Assembly: GCF_001269365.1 (NCBI RefSeq)
Contig: NZ_CXOM01000001.1
Span: 868,090-932,089 of the forward strand
Length of the DNA: 64,000 bases
Direction of reading: 5' to 3'
From: Limnohabitans sp. Rim11
GTDB lineage: Bacteria > Pseudomonadota > Gammaproteobacteria > Burkholderiales > Burkholderiaceae_C
Positions within the stretch are counted from its first letter, which is position 1. Each line of letters opens with the position of its first letter. Shown here piece after piece: positions 1 to 8,093 of this stretch. Both the position numbers and the translations under genes were made by a program. The notes beneath the pieces were generated by a model. The model did no database searches, was not told the origin of the DNA, and saw nothing but the letters and a program-made list of their open reading frames with translations.

Positions 1-288
1 GCCTTCTAACAACACAATTCGGGAAGAAGCCACATTCAGCGACAAACGCATGAGCGTCGTCACCAGCAAAAGGGTGGGAAAGGACACAAAGTCCTTGAAA
101 TTTTTAATGTTCAGGGCGGCAATCAAGACCATGATGGCCATGCCGATGTTGAGCGTGAACAGCATGTCCAACAGCAGCGGTGGCAGGGGCACCAGCATCA
201 TCACAAGGATGAGCAAGACCATAACCGGCACAGCGGCCTGAGCGGCAGGCTTCAAATACTCCGTGAATTTGGACAGAAAAGTATTCAT
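1..288 (-). CDS. flhA: Flagellar export gate protein FlhA, N-terminal part (cut by window edge)
   Basis: The first 96 codons of FlhA, the large membrane subunit of the flagellar type III export gate, which couples proton flow to export and docks chaperone-substrate complexes. Seen: a short polar N-terminus, a hydrophobic segment at about residues 18-36, PLPPLLLDMLF, then a second segment, and the FHIPEP-type motif RLSLNVASSRIVLL near residue 85. The start is the ATG at 286-288 on the minus strand. The rest of the gene lies beyond the left edge. It is transcribed away from fliC, so bases 289-446 hold divergent promoters. flhB, its usual neighbour, is 19 kb away at 19314. Identification is firm despite truncation. 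Confidence 0.93.
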   Translation of the reverse strand, partial: MNTFLSKFTEYLKPAAQAAVPVMVLLILVMMLVPLPPLLLDMLFTLNIGMAIMVLIAALNIKNFKDFVSFPTLLLVTTLMRLSLNVASSRIVLLEG

Positions 289-355
289 TTATGGGTGTTG
301 ATTCTATCGATATTAACAATTTATAGAGGGAAACCACAAATTCTTTTAAAAACGC

Positions 356-383
356 TAAACGCTTTTGGATGGGGGGCCGTAAA
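356..383 (+). promoter_or_regulatory. Sigma-28 (FliA)-like promoter of fliC
   Basis: TAAA at 356-359 is followed after 16 bases by GCCGTAAA at 376-383, close to the flagellar late-gene consensus TAAA-N15-GCCGATAA. Initiation would fall around 390, about 55 bases before the fliC ATG. Flagellin genes are normally FliA-dependent. The spacing is one base longer than ideal, and fliA itself is not in the window. Confidence 0.45.
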
Positions 384-446
384 GCTACCTGAGGGCCACT
401 GGAAAAGCAGCCCCCGAATAACTTCCAAACTCATTAGGAGCATTTC

Positions 447-1505
447 ATGCCAGCTGTTTTAAATACCAATGTTGCCTCTTTGTGGGCCTCTAAGAATCTT
501 TTGGGTGCACAAAGCAAGATGGCCGACTCAGTCGAGCGCTTGTCTTCTGGTTTGCGCATTAACCGTGCGCGTGATGATGCTGCTGGTTTGGGTATCGCTA
601 CCACTTTGACAAATCAAATTAATGGCGCGAATCAAGGTGCACGTAATTTAAATGACGGTATATCAATGGTTCAAACTGCTGAAGGTGCTATTGCAGCCGC
701 GGCAGAAATGGGGCAAAGGATTCTTACCCTCGCCACACAGGGCGCCAATAGTACTTACGGTCCGGCAGAAAGAAGTGCATTGAAGGCTGAGATGCAGCAG
801 CTAATCGTGTCCATTAATTCGATCACAAATCGCACAACATTTTCAACAAATTCATTGCTCAATGAGTCTGCTACAGCCACCGGAATTAAATTCACAATTC
901 AAATAAGTAACACGTCAACTGATGTAGTTAATTTGGATGCAGCAGCATTTAGGAACGTGGGAACTGCATCTACCTTTACCTACACAGCGTTAACAGCTGA
1001 TACTGATGTAAGTGGTCTTGCTGATGGAAATTACACCAGATATGTTGACGTTGGTGGTGTAAAGGTTGCAAAAACTTTGAATGTGAATGGATCAGATTAT
1101 TTGTTGGATGGTTTAGCTTTTGATAAAGCAAATTATGCGACTCTTTACACTCAATCAGTAGGTGCTGGTGCCGCTGGATCAGCAGCTGCTCTGAGTACAG
1201 CCATCAACAGTGCAGACAACACTGCTACTTTTCAAGCTGTTCAAACCGCCGCATCTACTTACGTGACTGCACTATCAACTCAGCGCAGTTTGCTTGGTGC
1301 ATATCAAAATCAATTGGAATATACAGTTAGTAACGTAACTGCACTATCTGCAAATCTATCAGCAGCTAAGAGTCGTGTAATTGACACTGATTACGCAGCA
1401 GAGACGGCCAACTTGACAAAAGGTCAAATTCTGCAGCAGGCAGCGACGGCGATGTTGGCACAAGCCAACCAAATGCCTAACGTCATTTTGACACTTTTGA
1501 AGTAA
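447..1505 (+). CDS. fliC: Flagellin
   Basis: The filament subunit, exported through the flagellar type III system and polymerised under the FliD cap. At 352 residues it is a short flagellin. The conserved N-terminal D0/D1 helices (residues 1-140, with LNTNVASL, RLSSGLRINRARDDAAGL and a MVQTAEGA heptad region) and the C-terminal D0/D1 helix (about 270-352, with SRVIDTDYAAETANLTK and an ILQQA end) flank a threonine/alanine-rich variable middle of only about 130 residues. An AGGAG ribosome site lies at 436-440. flaG, fliD and fliS follow as a late operon. It is the only flagellin gene in the window. Base use in the middle segment is AT-richer than at the ends, as is common for the surface-exposed part. 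Confidence 0.95.
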   Translation: MPAVLNTNVASLWASKNLLGAQSKMADSVERLSSGLRINRARDDAAGLGIATTLTNQINGANQGARNLNDGISMVQTAEGAIAAAAEMGQRILTLATQGANSTYGPAERSALKAEMQQLIVSINSITNRTTFSTNSLLNESATATGIKFTIQISNTSTDVVNLDAAAFRNVGTASTFTYTALTADTDVSGLADGNYTRYVDVGGVKVAKTLNVNGSDYLLDGLAFDKANYATLYTQSVGAGAAGSAAALSTAINSADNTATFQAVQTAASTYVTALSTQRSLLGAYQNQLEYTVSNVTALSANLSAAKSRVIDTDYAAETANLTKGQILQQAATAMLAQANQMPNVILTLLK

Positions 1506-1521
1506 TATCTCGGTATGACTT

Positions 1522-1545
1522 GTTCGTGGCCTTCGGGCTGCGAAC
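1522..1545 (+). terminator. UUCG-loop hairpin between fliC and flaG
   Basis: A 10-bp stem (1522-1531 with 1536-1545, two G-U pairs) is closed by a cUUCGg tetraloop at 1532-1535, 17 bases after the fliC stop. The following bases AGGGTTTCC are only weakly T-rich, so it may be a partial terminator or an mRNA-stabilising 3' structure that lets flagellin outnumber FlaG/FliD/FliS. Confidence 0.5.
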
Positions 1546-1569
1546 AGGGTTTCCTCACGGAGTGAAGCC

Positions 1570-1950
1570 ATGGAACCGGTACAGAAAGTAAGCGCTAATG
1601 CTGCAGCCCTTCCGGCAATGCAGATGCCCACCGAACCGGCCCCCAATCAAAATGCGGAGGCTGTGTCTAAGGTCGCCAGTGTGCCTGTTCAACCTAAAGC
1701 CAGCATTCATGAGTATGGTCAGGATGTGAAACAGGTTGCTGAAGCTGCCATGGCCGACATTCAGCACTTTATTTCTTCTCAGCAGCGTTCAGTGCGCGTT
1801 TCGAAGGACGAAGCCTCAGGTTACATGGTTGTACAACTTGTAGACCCCAGCTCGGGTGAAGTTATTCGCACGCTACCCTCGGAAGAACTGCTTCGCATAG
1901 CCCGTACATTTGAAATGCTGGGCAGCGTAATGGTGAATCAAAGAGCGTAA
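1570..1950 (+). CDS. flaG: FlaG family protein
   Basis: FlaG proteins are small flagellar factors encoded between flagellin and cap genes. Loss of FlaG alters filament length in several polar-flagellated bacteria, and the mechanism is unclear. Seen: 126 residues, with a low-complexity Pro/Ala-rich first third, then the FlaG domain at about 60-126 containing FSIS-like helix, RVSKDEASGYMVVQLVD, and GEVIRTLPSEELLRIA, the typical Val-Ile-Arg-x-Ile/Leu-Pro signature. It lies 64 bases after fliC and 24 bases before fliD, in the same direction. The ATG is preceded by CACGGAGTG, giving a reasonable ribosome site. Confidence 0.88.
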   Translation: MEPVQKVSANAAALPAMQMPTEPAPNQNAEAVSKVASVPVQPKASIHEYGQDVKQVAEAAMADIQHFISSQQRSVRVSKDEASGYMVVQLVDPSSGEVIRTLPSEELLRIARTFEMLGSVMVNQRA

Positions 1951-1974
1951 CAGCTCTGTCAATACTGAACCCAA

Positions 1975-3255
1975 ATGGCTGTAAATTCCTCAACTAGTGC
2001 AACTGGCAGTTCTCTGGATGTTGCCAGCATTGTTAGCCAGCTCATGCAGGTGGAGAGCAAGCCACTGACGGTACTTGACAATAAAATTAGCAAGTCAACA
2101 GTCAAGATCAGCGCCTTAGGACAATTGAAGGGGCAGCTTTCATCTCTGCAAGCTGCCATCAATGATCTTCAAACACCCAGTAATTTTTCTGCAAATGCAG
2201 CCACGTTCAGTACCAACGGAATTGCCACTGCAGAACTGACCAATGCTGCTGTGGCTGGCAGTTATCAGATTGAAGTTTCAAATTTGGCTTTGCCTTCAAT
2301 TTGGCATGTGTCTAATTTCACTTCTGAAATTGATGCTTTGGATTGGTTTCAGAACACCGCGCCAGCTGAAGTTCGCACAAAAGCAGACGCCACCGTTTTT
2401 AAAGCAGATGCCACGCACTATGCCTTGTCTTTGAAAGCCAAGTCTACGGGTGTCGATGCAGGGTTCGACAGCAGTTTGGCTGTGGCCGGCAATGTTTATC
2501 AAGACCAAGCCGCACAAAATTCAACTTTCAAGCTCAATGGCATTGAGTTTGTTCGAGGCTCCAACACGGTAGCGGATGTGCTGACGGGTGTCACTTTGAA
2601 CCTGACCGCTAAAACTACGGCACCCATAAACCTGACGGTTGCGCAAGCTGCTTCCACCGCACGACCTAAAGTGGAGGCGTTGGTAAAGGCCTATAACGAT
2701 TTACTTGGTTTTTACAAAGCACAAACCCAGTCGAGTACCGATGCAGCTTCGCGTGGTGTTTTGAACAGTGACTTTGCTGTTGGCAGCATGATGCGCCAAT
2801 TGTTGAATGGCCTAATGATGCCGCTTAAAGGCATTGCCGGGGCTTCTCTGACTGGCGCTAGCGATTTGTCGACTTTGGGCGTCAAGCTTCAAGACAATGG
2901 CCAGTTGGCGGTTGACGATACACTTTTCACAAAGGCTTCAACCACTTTGCAAGCCAGGTTGGCTGCCGGTCTTGTGATTGGATATGACGCAACCACTTCA
3001 AAAGACTTGTCCACGCGAATTACTGAGATGTACACCAGTGGTGGTGTATTGCAAGATCGAATTGACAATGAACAAAATGTTCAAAAAGAATTGAACACGC
3101 GTAAAACTGAACTTCAGGAAAAACTTGTAACTGTTCAAGCCAGATATACAGCGCAGTACGCAGCACTAGATGCATTACTTTTTAAACTAAACAGCACCAG
3201 CACTTCACTTAAAAGTGCACTCGATGGCCTAACCGCCTCTCAGAAAAACAATTGA
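1975..3255 (+). CDS. fliD: Flagellar filament cap protein FliD
   Basis: FliD (HAP2) caps the growing filament and folds incoming flagellin. Seen: 426 residues. The N-terminal FliD_N region is at about 10-105 (GSSLDVASIVSQLMQVESKPL). The C-terminal FliD_C domain at about 220-420 has VEALVKAYNDLLGFY and a final coiled coil rich in Gln/Lys/Glu (about 355-420) needed for pentamer or hexamer contacts at the tip. The 3' end overlaps nothing: fliS begins 17 bases on. The upstream region is only 24 bases, so it is expressed with flaG or fliC. Length is within the family range, somewhat short in the exposed middle domain. Confidence 0.92.
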   Translation: MAVNSSTSATGSSLDVASIVSQLMQVESKPLTVLDNKISKSTVKISALGQLKGQLSSLQAAINDLQTPSNFSANAATFSTNGIATAELTNAAVAGSYQIEVSNLALPSIWHVSNFTSEIDALDWFQNTAPAEVRTKADATVFKADATHYALSLKAKSTGVDAGFDSSLAVAGNVYQDQAAQNSTFKLNGIEFVRGSNTVADVLTGVTLNLTAKTTAPINLTVAQAASTARPKVEALVKAYNDLLGFYKAQTQSSTDAASRGVLNSDFAVGSMMRQLLNGLMMPLKGIAGASLTGASDLSTLGVKLQDNGQLAVDDTLFTKASTTLQARLAAGLVIGYDATTSKDLSTRITEMYTSGGVLQDRIDNEQNVQKELNTRKTELQEKLVTVQARYTAQYAALDALLFKLNSTSTSLKSALDGLTASQKNN

Positions 3256-3272
3256 AGTACCAAGGTATCACC

Positions 3273-3734
3273 ATGACCATGCGTTCTCATCGTGCCTATG
3301 CGGCCACACAACGTGAAACTTCCGTCTCTTCAGCCAGACCCATTGACTTGGTGGTGATGGTTTACGAACGCTTGTTGGACCATTTACGCAGTGCGCAATT
3401 GCAAATGGCCGAAGGTGCAGATTCGTCTGATTCACTTACCAAAGCCGTCGACCTGATCACTACTGGTTTAGATGCTTGCCTTGACAAAGCACAAGGCGGC
3501 GAAATTGCAGAGAACTTGGCCGTGATTTATGACTGGGCCAATCGCGAGATCATGCTGGCGCGTCTTCGCCGCGATCCAATCATGCTGCAAGGTGTCATCA
3601 ATGCATTGCAACCCTTGGCAGAGGCATGGCGTGAACATGCCGGACTCACCAATGATCTCTTCGAAGCGGCCAATCAGCCCATGGGCATGGCTGGCGTTGA
3701 AGCTCGATCAGTGGGTTCTGCCATGGCAGCCTAA
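3273..3734 (+). CDS. fliS: Flagellin export chaperone FliS
   Basis: FliS binds the flagellin C-terminus in the cytoplasm, stops premature polymerisation and delivers it to FlhA. Seen: 153 residues, all-helical, with RAYAATQRE near the N-terminus and the family signature PIDLVVMVYERLLDHL at about 26-41. A later helix carries NLAVIYDWANREIMLA. The reading frame is open from a TTG at 3252, but the ATG at 3273 with AAGGT at 3262-3266 is the better start. A second ATG lies at 3279. FliT, the usual FliD chaperone encoded next, is not visible here; the next gene is FliK-like. Confidence 0.9.
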   Translation: MTMRSHRAYAATQRETSVSSARPIDLVVMVYERLLDHLRSAQLQMAEGADSSDSLTKAVDLITTGLDACLDKAQGGEIAENLAVIYDWANREIMLARLRRDPIMLQGVINALQPLAEAWREHAGLTNDLFEAANQPMGMAGVEARSVGSAMAA

Positions 3735-3779
3735 GGGGAACTTTCCCTGAAGGGTTGAGCTTTTTCAGTTGCTTGGCCC

Positions 3780-4757
3780 ATGTTCATTCCTGCTCAAACC
3801 CCAGACCTTCATCTGCCCCTGACGCAGTTGTTAGAGGCCAAGCCTGTGACGCCTGTTACAGCAGTGCCGGGTATTCCTGAAGACGCACAGCACTTAGACA
3901 GTCGCGTTGCATTGCAATGGACGCAGCCTGTGTTGCAAGGTGATCCATCTCATGCTTCTAGAAATTCCTTAGCTGCAACATCCAATCCCGAGCCAGTCAA
4001 GGTGTTGGCCCTGACAGGTTTTGAGCCGCAAGGCCCAGACCCGGATGCTTTGCGAAAAGGTGAAGTGCATCCTTTAATGACTCGGGGCTTGGCGTCTTGG
4101 TTGGCTTTTGTATTGAGCAAGCCTGCGCGCATTCAACGCATCACCCCAGATGCAGCACCATCGCCATCGGACGACGTCATGCCTGCATTGCTCAGCATCT
4201 ATCAGCAAATTGCCAGCAGTGACATGTTTGCCGCGCAACGTTTAAGTGAAGCTTGGTTGCCGAACAAACAAAAAACGCAAGTTCACGATTCTGTTGGCTT
4301 GCTGAAAGAGTTCAAGGCAATAGCGCAGCCCACGTCAGAAAACACCACGGTCCAACTCAGCAAATGGGTAGCAGCGTTAGAGCCAGACAATGACAACGCG
4401 CAACAAGCCGCGCACATGCTGACGCAAGGTCAGATGATGTGGCAAGCCGATTTGGCACCAGGCATTACCATGCGCATGGTGCGTGAAGATGCTTGGCGCA
4501 ATGCAGCCAACAAGCCAGCACAATTGGAAAAAGGCGCCCTGTTGAAAGTTGAAGTCGAGCTTCCCAATTTGGGCCGGATTCGCATTACGGGCTCTCAATG
4601 GGGTGAAGATTTGTCACTTCAAATTGCCCATGCAAGCGAAGCGCAAGGCCATTGGACAAATCATGTACCGTCCCTTTTGCAAGACCTGAAAGCCAGTGGT
4701 ATTTCAGATGTCCGTTTGGAAACTTTCCCGAATGATTCCGAGGTGCCCAATGGCTAG
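3780..4757 (+). CDS. FliK-like protein paired with FhlB
   Basis: A 325-residue soluble protein with a Pro/Ala/Gln-rich N-terminal half and a compact C-terminal domain at about 215-320 that reads like the Flg_hook (FliK C-terminal) fold: ALLKVEVELPNLGRIRITG followed by a Leu-rich end. It directly precedes and overlaps a stand-alone FlhB C-domain gene by 8 bases (4750-4757). Known: FliK contacts the FlhB C-domain to switch export specificity. Inference: these two form a secondary FliK-like/FhlB pair in addition to the canonical fliK (13671) and flhB (19314). I do not recognise a family name with certainty. Start is the ATG at 3780, with no strong ribosome site. Confidence 0.65.
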   Translation: MFIPAQTPDLHLPLTQLLEAKPVTPVTAVPGIPEDAQHLDSRVALQWTQPVLQGDPSHASRNSLAATSNPEPVKVLALTGFEPQGPDPDALRKGEVHPLMTRGLASWLAFVLSKPARIQRITPDAAPSPSDDVMPALLSIYQQIASSDMFAAQRLSEAWLPNKQKTQVHDSVGLLKEFKAIAQPTSENTTVQLSKWVAALEPDNDNAQQAAHMLTQGQMMWQADLAPGITMRMVREDAWRNAANKPAQLEKGALLKVEVELPNLGRIRITGSQWGEDLSLQIAHASEAQGHWTNHVPSLLQDLKASGISDVRLETFPNDSEVPNG

Positions 4758-5070
4758 CGCACCACCTGACACCGTCATGCAAGCAGTGGCTTTGGGTTAC
4801 AAACCCGGCATGCCTGCACCGCGCGTGCTGGCGCAAGGCAAAGGCGAATTGGCACAAGCCATTTTGGACAGAGCGAAAGCTTTGGGCATACCTACTCGCA
4901 CGGAGCCTAGCCTGGTGGCCTTCCTGATGGAGCTAGAACTCAACGCGTGGGTGCCGCCAGAACTGTTTGCAGCTGTGGCGCAAGTGCTGGCGTGGGCTTA
5001 TGAGATGGATGGCAAGTTGATCGATGCTGACATGCAGCAGCTGAAAGCGGAAGTCCGAGACTCAGCTTAA
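4750..5070 (+). CDS. fhlB: FhlB: stand-alone FlhB C-terminal (export switch) domain protein
   Basis: A 106-residue cytoplasmic protein resembling only the C-terminal half of FlhB's switch domain. Seen: AVALGYKPGMPAPRVLAQG at 9-27, aligning with the post-cleavage strand of FlhB (compare SVALRYDPEKMRAPIVVAKG-like residues of FlhB here), and then IPTRTEPSLVAFLMELELN and a terminal VLAWAYEMDGK helix, mirroring VLAWAYELKQ at the FlhB end. There is no membrane segment and no NPxH autocleavage site. Known: FlhB-like C-domain proteins can partially replace the cleaved FlhB piece in Salmonella. It overlaps the upstream FliK-like gene by 8 bases and fliE, on the other strand, by 4 bases. Confidence 0.85.
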   Translation: MASAPPDTVMQAVALGYKPGMPAPRVLAQGKGELAQAILDRAKALGIPTRTEPSLVAFLMELELNAWVPPELFAAVAQVLAWAYEMDGKLIDADMQQLKAEVRDSA

Positions 5071-5393
5071 ACCTGCAGGTTGGTGACTTCTTTGTACGCA
5101 TCGACCAAGCGGTTGCGCACGGCAATCATGGTCTGGAAAGAAAGGTTAGCTTTTTGCAAGGACACCATGACTTCTTCAAGGGTCATGTTGCTTTCGCCTG
5201 TGGAGAAGGTTTGCACTTTGGCTTGTGCCACGTTTTGCGCTTCGTTCACAGACAAGACGGCTTTTTTGAGGACGTCTTGGAAATCGGGTTCGCCTGCGGC
5301 GGGAAGTGCAGACGTGGCGTTCAGCTGGCCCGCAGCCATATCGGCCATGACTTTCATCTGGCTTGATAAGGATTCGAGTGAGTTGGTCGACAT
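5067..5393 (-). CDS. fliE: Flagellar hook-basal body adaptor FliE
   Basis: FliE joins the MS ring to the proximal rod and is the first rod-type export substrate. Seen: 108 residues, a Ser/Met-rich N-terminus, then FQDVLKKAVLSVNEAQN at about 37-53, FSTGESNMTLEEVMVSLQKA, and the conserved end QTMIAVRNRLVDAYKEVTNLQV-type helix at about 86-107. It lies 20 bases downstream of flrC on the same strand, so it is co-transcribed with the two-component genes rather than with fliF. Its stop codon shares 4 bases with that of fhlB. Confidence 0.93.
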   Translation of the reverse strand: MSTNSLESLSSQMKVMADMAAGQLNATSALPAAGEPDFQDVLKKAVLSVNEAQNVAQAKVQTFSTGESNMTLEEVMVSLQKANLSFQTMIAVRNRLVDAYKEVTNLQV

Positions 5394-5413
5394 GTTTTGG
5401 ATCTTAATTCAAT

Positions 5414-6814
5414 TTATTCAAAAAGAAAACCAGCTTCTTTGTAGGCCTTGAGCTTGTATCGCAATGCTCGTTCAGACAATCCCAGAATGTTCACGGCTTC
5501 CTTGCGGTTGCCCCCCACTTGTTTGAGAACCTTCAAAATGTGTTCTCTTTCAATGGAGTCCATGTCTTGGGCACCCGAAGCGGTGCTTTCTTGGTCTGAA
5601 ACGTATGCAAGAGCTGTGCCATCGAGGGCCGTTGATTGCGCTGAGACCGCCGTTGGGGTGGGCACTTGGCTGCCATGCAACTCAATGTCGGCTGGTTCAA
5701 TCATTTCGCCATCGCTCAAAAGCAGGGCGCGCTGAATGGCGTTTTCCAATTCGCGCACGTTGCCTGGCCAAGGGTAGTTAACCAGGTCATTTTGGCTGGC
5801 AGGCGATAGCTGAAGGCCTTGGCGTCCCATGGTTCGGCCGTAGCGAACCAAGAAATGTTCGGCCAAAGGCAAGATGTCATTCTTGCGCTCGCGAAGGGGC
5901 GGAATTCGAATGGGAAAGACCGCCAAACGGAAGTACAAATCTTCGCGAAACTTGCCGTCTTTCACTCTCTGTTGCAGGTCTTGGTTGGTCGCGGCCACGA
6001 TGCGCACATCGCAGTGAATGGAGCGCAAGGAACCCAGTCGTTCAACCACCTGATCTTGTAAAACACGCAGCAGTTTGGCCTGCAATTCGAGGGGCATCTC
6101 CCCAATTTCGTCCAAGAAAAGGGTGCCGCCGTTGGCTTGTTCAAACTTGCCTGGCTGGGCTTTAGCAGCCCCCGTGAAGGCGCCTTTTTCATAACCAAAC
6201 AGGGTAGATTCGAGCAGGTTTTCTGGAATGGCTGCGCAGTTAATGGCCACGTAGGGCTTGTTACGGCGCTCGGAAAGCTGGTGAATTTGTTTGGCAAAAA
6301 CATCTTTGCCAACGCCTGATTCACCGGTCAAAAGTACTGTGGCGCCGGTACCTGCCACACGTTCACAGCGGTTCTTAACGGCAAGAATTGCCGGGTCGGC
6401 TGCAATGATTTCCGCATCCAACCCTGTTTTTGCCGGCTTGGGGCTGGGGTTGTGCCGAGCAATCACCTCTAAAAGTTGCTGCGGCATGAAGGGCTTGATC
6501 AAGAAATCTCTGGCGCCGCCCTTCAAAGCTTGAACTGCCAGTTGCGTATCGGCATAGGCCGTCATGACCACCACTGGCAGTTGAGGATGGCGTTCGCGGG
6601 CCTGGGCCAGCAGTTGCAAGCCGTTCATGCCTGGCAACCTGAAGTCAGTCACCAGCATTTGTTCGGTTTCGGGATCGATGGCGGGCAGGGCATCTTCTGC
6701 GCATTCAAAGGCGCGATGTTCTACACCGCCCAAGCGCAATGTGACGCTGATGGCTTCGCGCAAATCGGTATCGTCTTCAACCAGGAGAATTTGGAACGGT
6801 GTGATGGAGGACAT
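5414..6814 (-). CDS. flrC: Sigma-54-dependent flagellar response regulator (FlrC/FleR type)
   Basis: The activator of middle flagellar genes. Seen: 466 residues from the ATG at 6814. The receiver domain is at about 8-120 with phospho-acceptor D57 in VTDFRLPG and K107. The AAA+ domain at about 135-370 has Walker A GESGVGKD (164-171) and the GAFTGA loop that touches sigma-54 (211-216). A Fis-type helix-turn-helix lies at the end ([20 protein letters not shown]). The frame stays open upstream to 6934, but that would overlap flrB. The ATG at 6814 leaves a 13-base gap and starts directly at the receiver fold. Likely targets are the -24/-12 promoters at 8058, 13625 and 20630. Confidence 0.92.
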   Translation of the reverse strand: MSSITPFQILLVEDDTDLREAISVTLRLGGVEHRAFECAEDALPAIDPETEQMLVTDFRLPGMNGLQLLAQARERHPQLPVVVMTAYADTQLAVQALKGGARDFLIKPFMPQQLLEVIARHNPSPKPAKTGLDAEIIAADPAILAVKNRCERVAGTGATVLLTGESGVGKDVFAKQIHQLSERRNKPYVAINCAAIPENLLESTLFGYEKGAFTGAAKAQPGKFEQANGGTLFLDEIGEMPLELQAKLLRVLQDQVVERLGSLRSIHCDVRIVAATNQDLQQRVKDGKFREDLYFRLAVFPIRIPPLRERKNDILPLAEHFLVRYGRTMGRQGLQLSPASQNDLVNYPWPGNVRELENAIQRALLLSDGEMIEPADIELHGSQVPTPTAVSAQSTALDGTALAYVSDQESTASGAQDMDSIEREHILKVLKQVGGNRKEAVNILGLSERALRYKLKAYKEAGFLFE

Positions 6815-6827
6815 GGGTTGCGACTGA

Positions 6828-7946
6828 TTAGAGGTTGGCCATGCTCGGCAATGCGACGGTAAAGAGGGCGCCGCCCTCGGCTTTGTTTTGAACATTGATT
6901 TCGCCGCGATGGCTGCGAATGGCGTTTTGAGCAATGGCCAAACCCAGACCGGTGCCCGTCACGCGGTTGGTGGCAAAGGGTTCGAACAGGCGCGGCAGCA
7001 TGTCGGAAGCAATACCGGGGCCATTGTCTTCAATGGTGAGTATGCCGCGCAAATGGTCAGTCTGTGTGCGCACATGGATGGTCTGCCCATCACTGGAATG
7101 TTGAATGGCATTTTCCAAAATGGCCACCAAGGCTGAGACCACGGAGGGTCGCTCTACGCTGACCAAGCAATCGGCGGCGTTCAGCTCGGCTTGAATAACG
7201 ATCTTTTTGGATTGGCTCAAACCTTCAAGGGTTTGCATGGCTTCTTGCACCAGTTCATCCAGAGCAATGATCTGTGTTTTTTGCGGTCTGGCGCGCACGA
7301 ACTGCAGCATTTCACCGGCCATTTTTTCCAAATGCACCAGTTGATTTTGAAGCTTCTGCGCAAAGTTCACGCGGTCTTCGGTGCCCAAATCTGGCGTGCA
7401 CAAATGCGAGGAATAGAGCAGGGCGGTCGACAAGGGGGTGCGAAGTTGGTGGGCAATGCCCGCCGACATTTTGCCCATGGCCGCAAGGCGATCCACGCGT
7501 TCGCTTTCTTCCAGGGTGCGCAAGTTGGCCGTGATGTCTTGAATTTGAATCACACTTCGCTGGCCATCTTGTACGCGCTGCGCTTGCAAGGTGCGTGTAC
7601 CCGAGGGGGTGTTGAGGTGGTACTCGTCAGGGCCATTGCCCGGCCGCCAACTGGAAGGTGTCTGCCATGGGGTGCCTGTTTGCAGGCCGTTGATCAGGAG
7701 GGCAGCTGCTTGATTGAAATGGCTGATGTGGTCGTTTTCAATCAGAACCACCGCTGCTGGCAAGGCGTTGAGCAAGACGGTTAGGCGGTCGTTGGCTTGA
7801 ACCAAGTCGGCGCTGAGGTCCTCCACTTTGCGGCTGAGGGCGGCGTACTGTTGCTCCAAAGCCTGTGAGGCTTCGACAAACAATTCAAATGCCCCAGCAA
7901 GTTCACTGGCTTTGGCCGGCTGCTCTATTTCTGGGGTTTCTGACAT
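6828..7946 (-). CDS. flrB: Flagellar sensor histidine kinase (FlrB/FleS type)
   Basis: A soluble kinase that phosphorylates FlrC. Seen: 372 residues with no membrane segment, an N-terminal coiled coil at about 25-60, a PAS-like domain at about 55-140 (LLNALPAAVVLIENDHI), a HisKA motif with H166 in AGIAHQLRTPL (the AHQLRTPL form is typical of FleS/FlrB), and a HATPase domain with N-box VAILENAIQHS, G1 DNGPGIA and G2 GTGLGLAI near 340. It is first in flrB-flrC-fliE and is transcribed divergently from fliF. The input signal is presumably basal-body or export-gate completion, as proposed for FlrB/FleS relatives. Confidence 0.9.
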   Translation of the reverse strand: MSETPEIEQPAKASELAGAFELFVEASQALEQQYAALSRKVEDLSADLVQANDRLTVLLNALPAAVVLIENDHISHFNQAAALLINGLQTGTPWQTPSSWRPGNGPDEYHLNTPSGTRTLQAQRVQDGQRSVIQIQDITANLRTLEESERVDRLAAMGKMSAGIAHQLRTPLSTALLYSSHLCTPDLGTEDRVNFAQKLQNQLVHLEKMAGEMLQFVRARPQKTQIIALDELVQEAMQTLEGLSQSKKIVIQAELNAADCLVSVERPSVVSALVAILENAIQHSSDGQTIHVRTQTDHLRGILTIEDNGPGIASDMLPRLFEPFATNRVTGTGLGLAIAQNAIRSHRGEINVQNKAEGGALFTVALPSMANL

Positions 7947-8012
7947 TTAAGTGTTTGTTGTTAATTTCCCAACGATTATTGGTAATAACGGTAAGAATAC
8001 AAGCAAGCTATC

Positions 8013-8041
8013 ATAAAATACATATTGAATAAATGTATCAA
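8013..8041 (-). promoter_or_regulatory. Possible sigma-70 promoter of flrB
   Basis: On the minus strand TTGATA (8036-8041) and TTTTAT (8013-8018) are separated by exactly 17 bases, about 65 bases before the flrB ATG, in a markedly AT-rich patch. The -10 matches only four of six positions. No -24/-12 element was seen in this direction. Confidence 0.35.
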
Positions 8042-8057
8042 GTGACGGAAATTTACT

Positions 8058-8073
8058 TGGTACCCTTTTTGAA
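8058..8073 (+). promoter_or_regulatory. Sigma-54 promoter of fliFGHIJ
   Basis: TGGTAC at 8058-8063 and TTGAA at 8069-8073 show the fixed 12-base offset between the GG (-24) and the -12 G. The -12 element has GA instead of GC. Predicted initiation is near 8083, only about 10 bases before the TTG taken as the fliF start, which raises the alternative ATG at 8145. FlrC, encoded next door, is the expected activator. Confidence 0.6.
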
Positions 8074-8093
8074 TTTCAAGAGAGGCTCAGTAC

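Noticed and set aside
50..241. Plus-strand reading frame at the left edge
   Set aside because: It is the complement of flhA, whose minus-strand frame shows clear FHIPEP motifs.
447..1505. Truncated or degenerate flagellin
   Set aside because: The variable domain is short, but both conserved ends are complete and in frame, as in many short flagellins.
3735..3779. Terminator between fliS and the FliK-like gene
   Set aside because: GGGAA/TTCCC and CCCT/AGGG pairings give stems of four or five bases only, too weak to support despite a nearby TTTTT.
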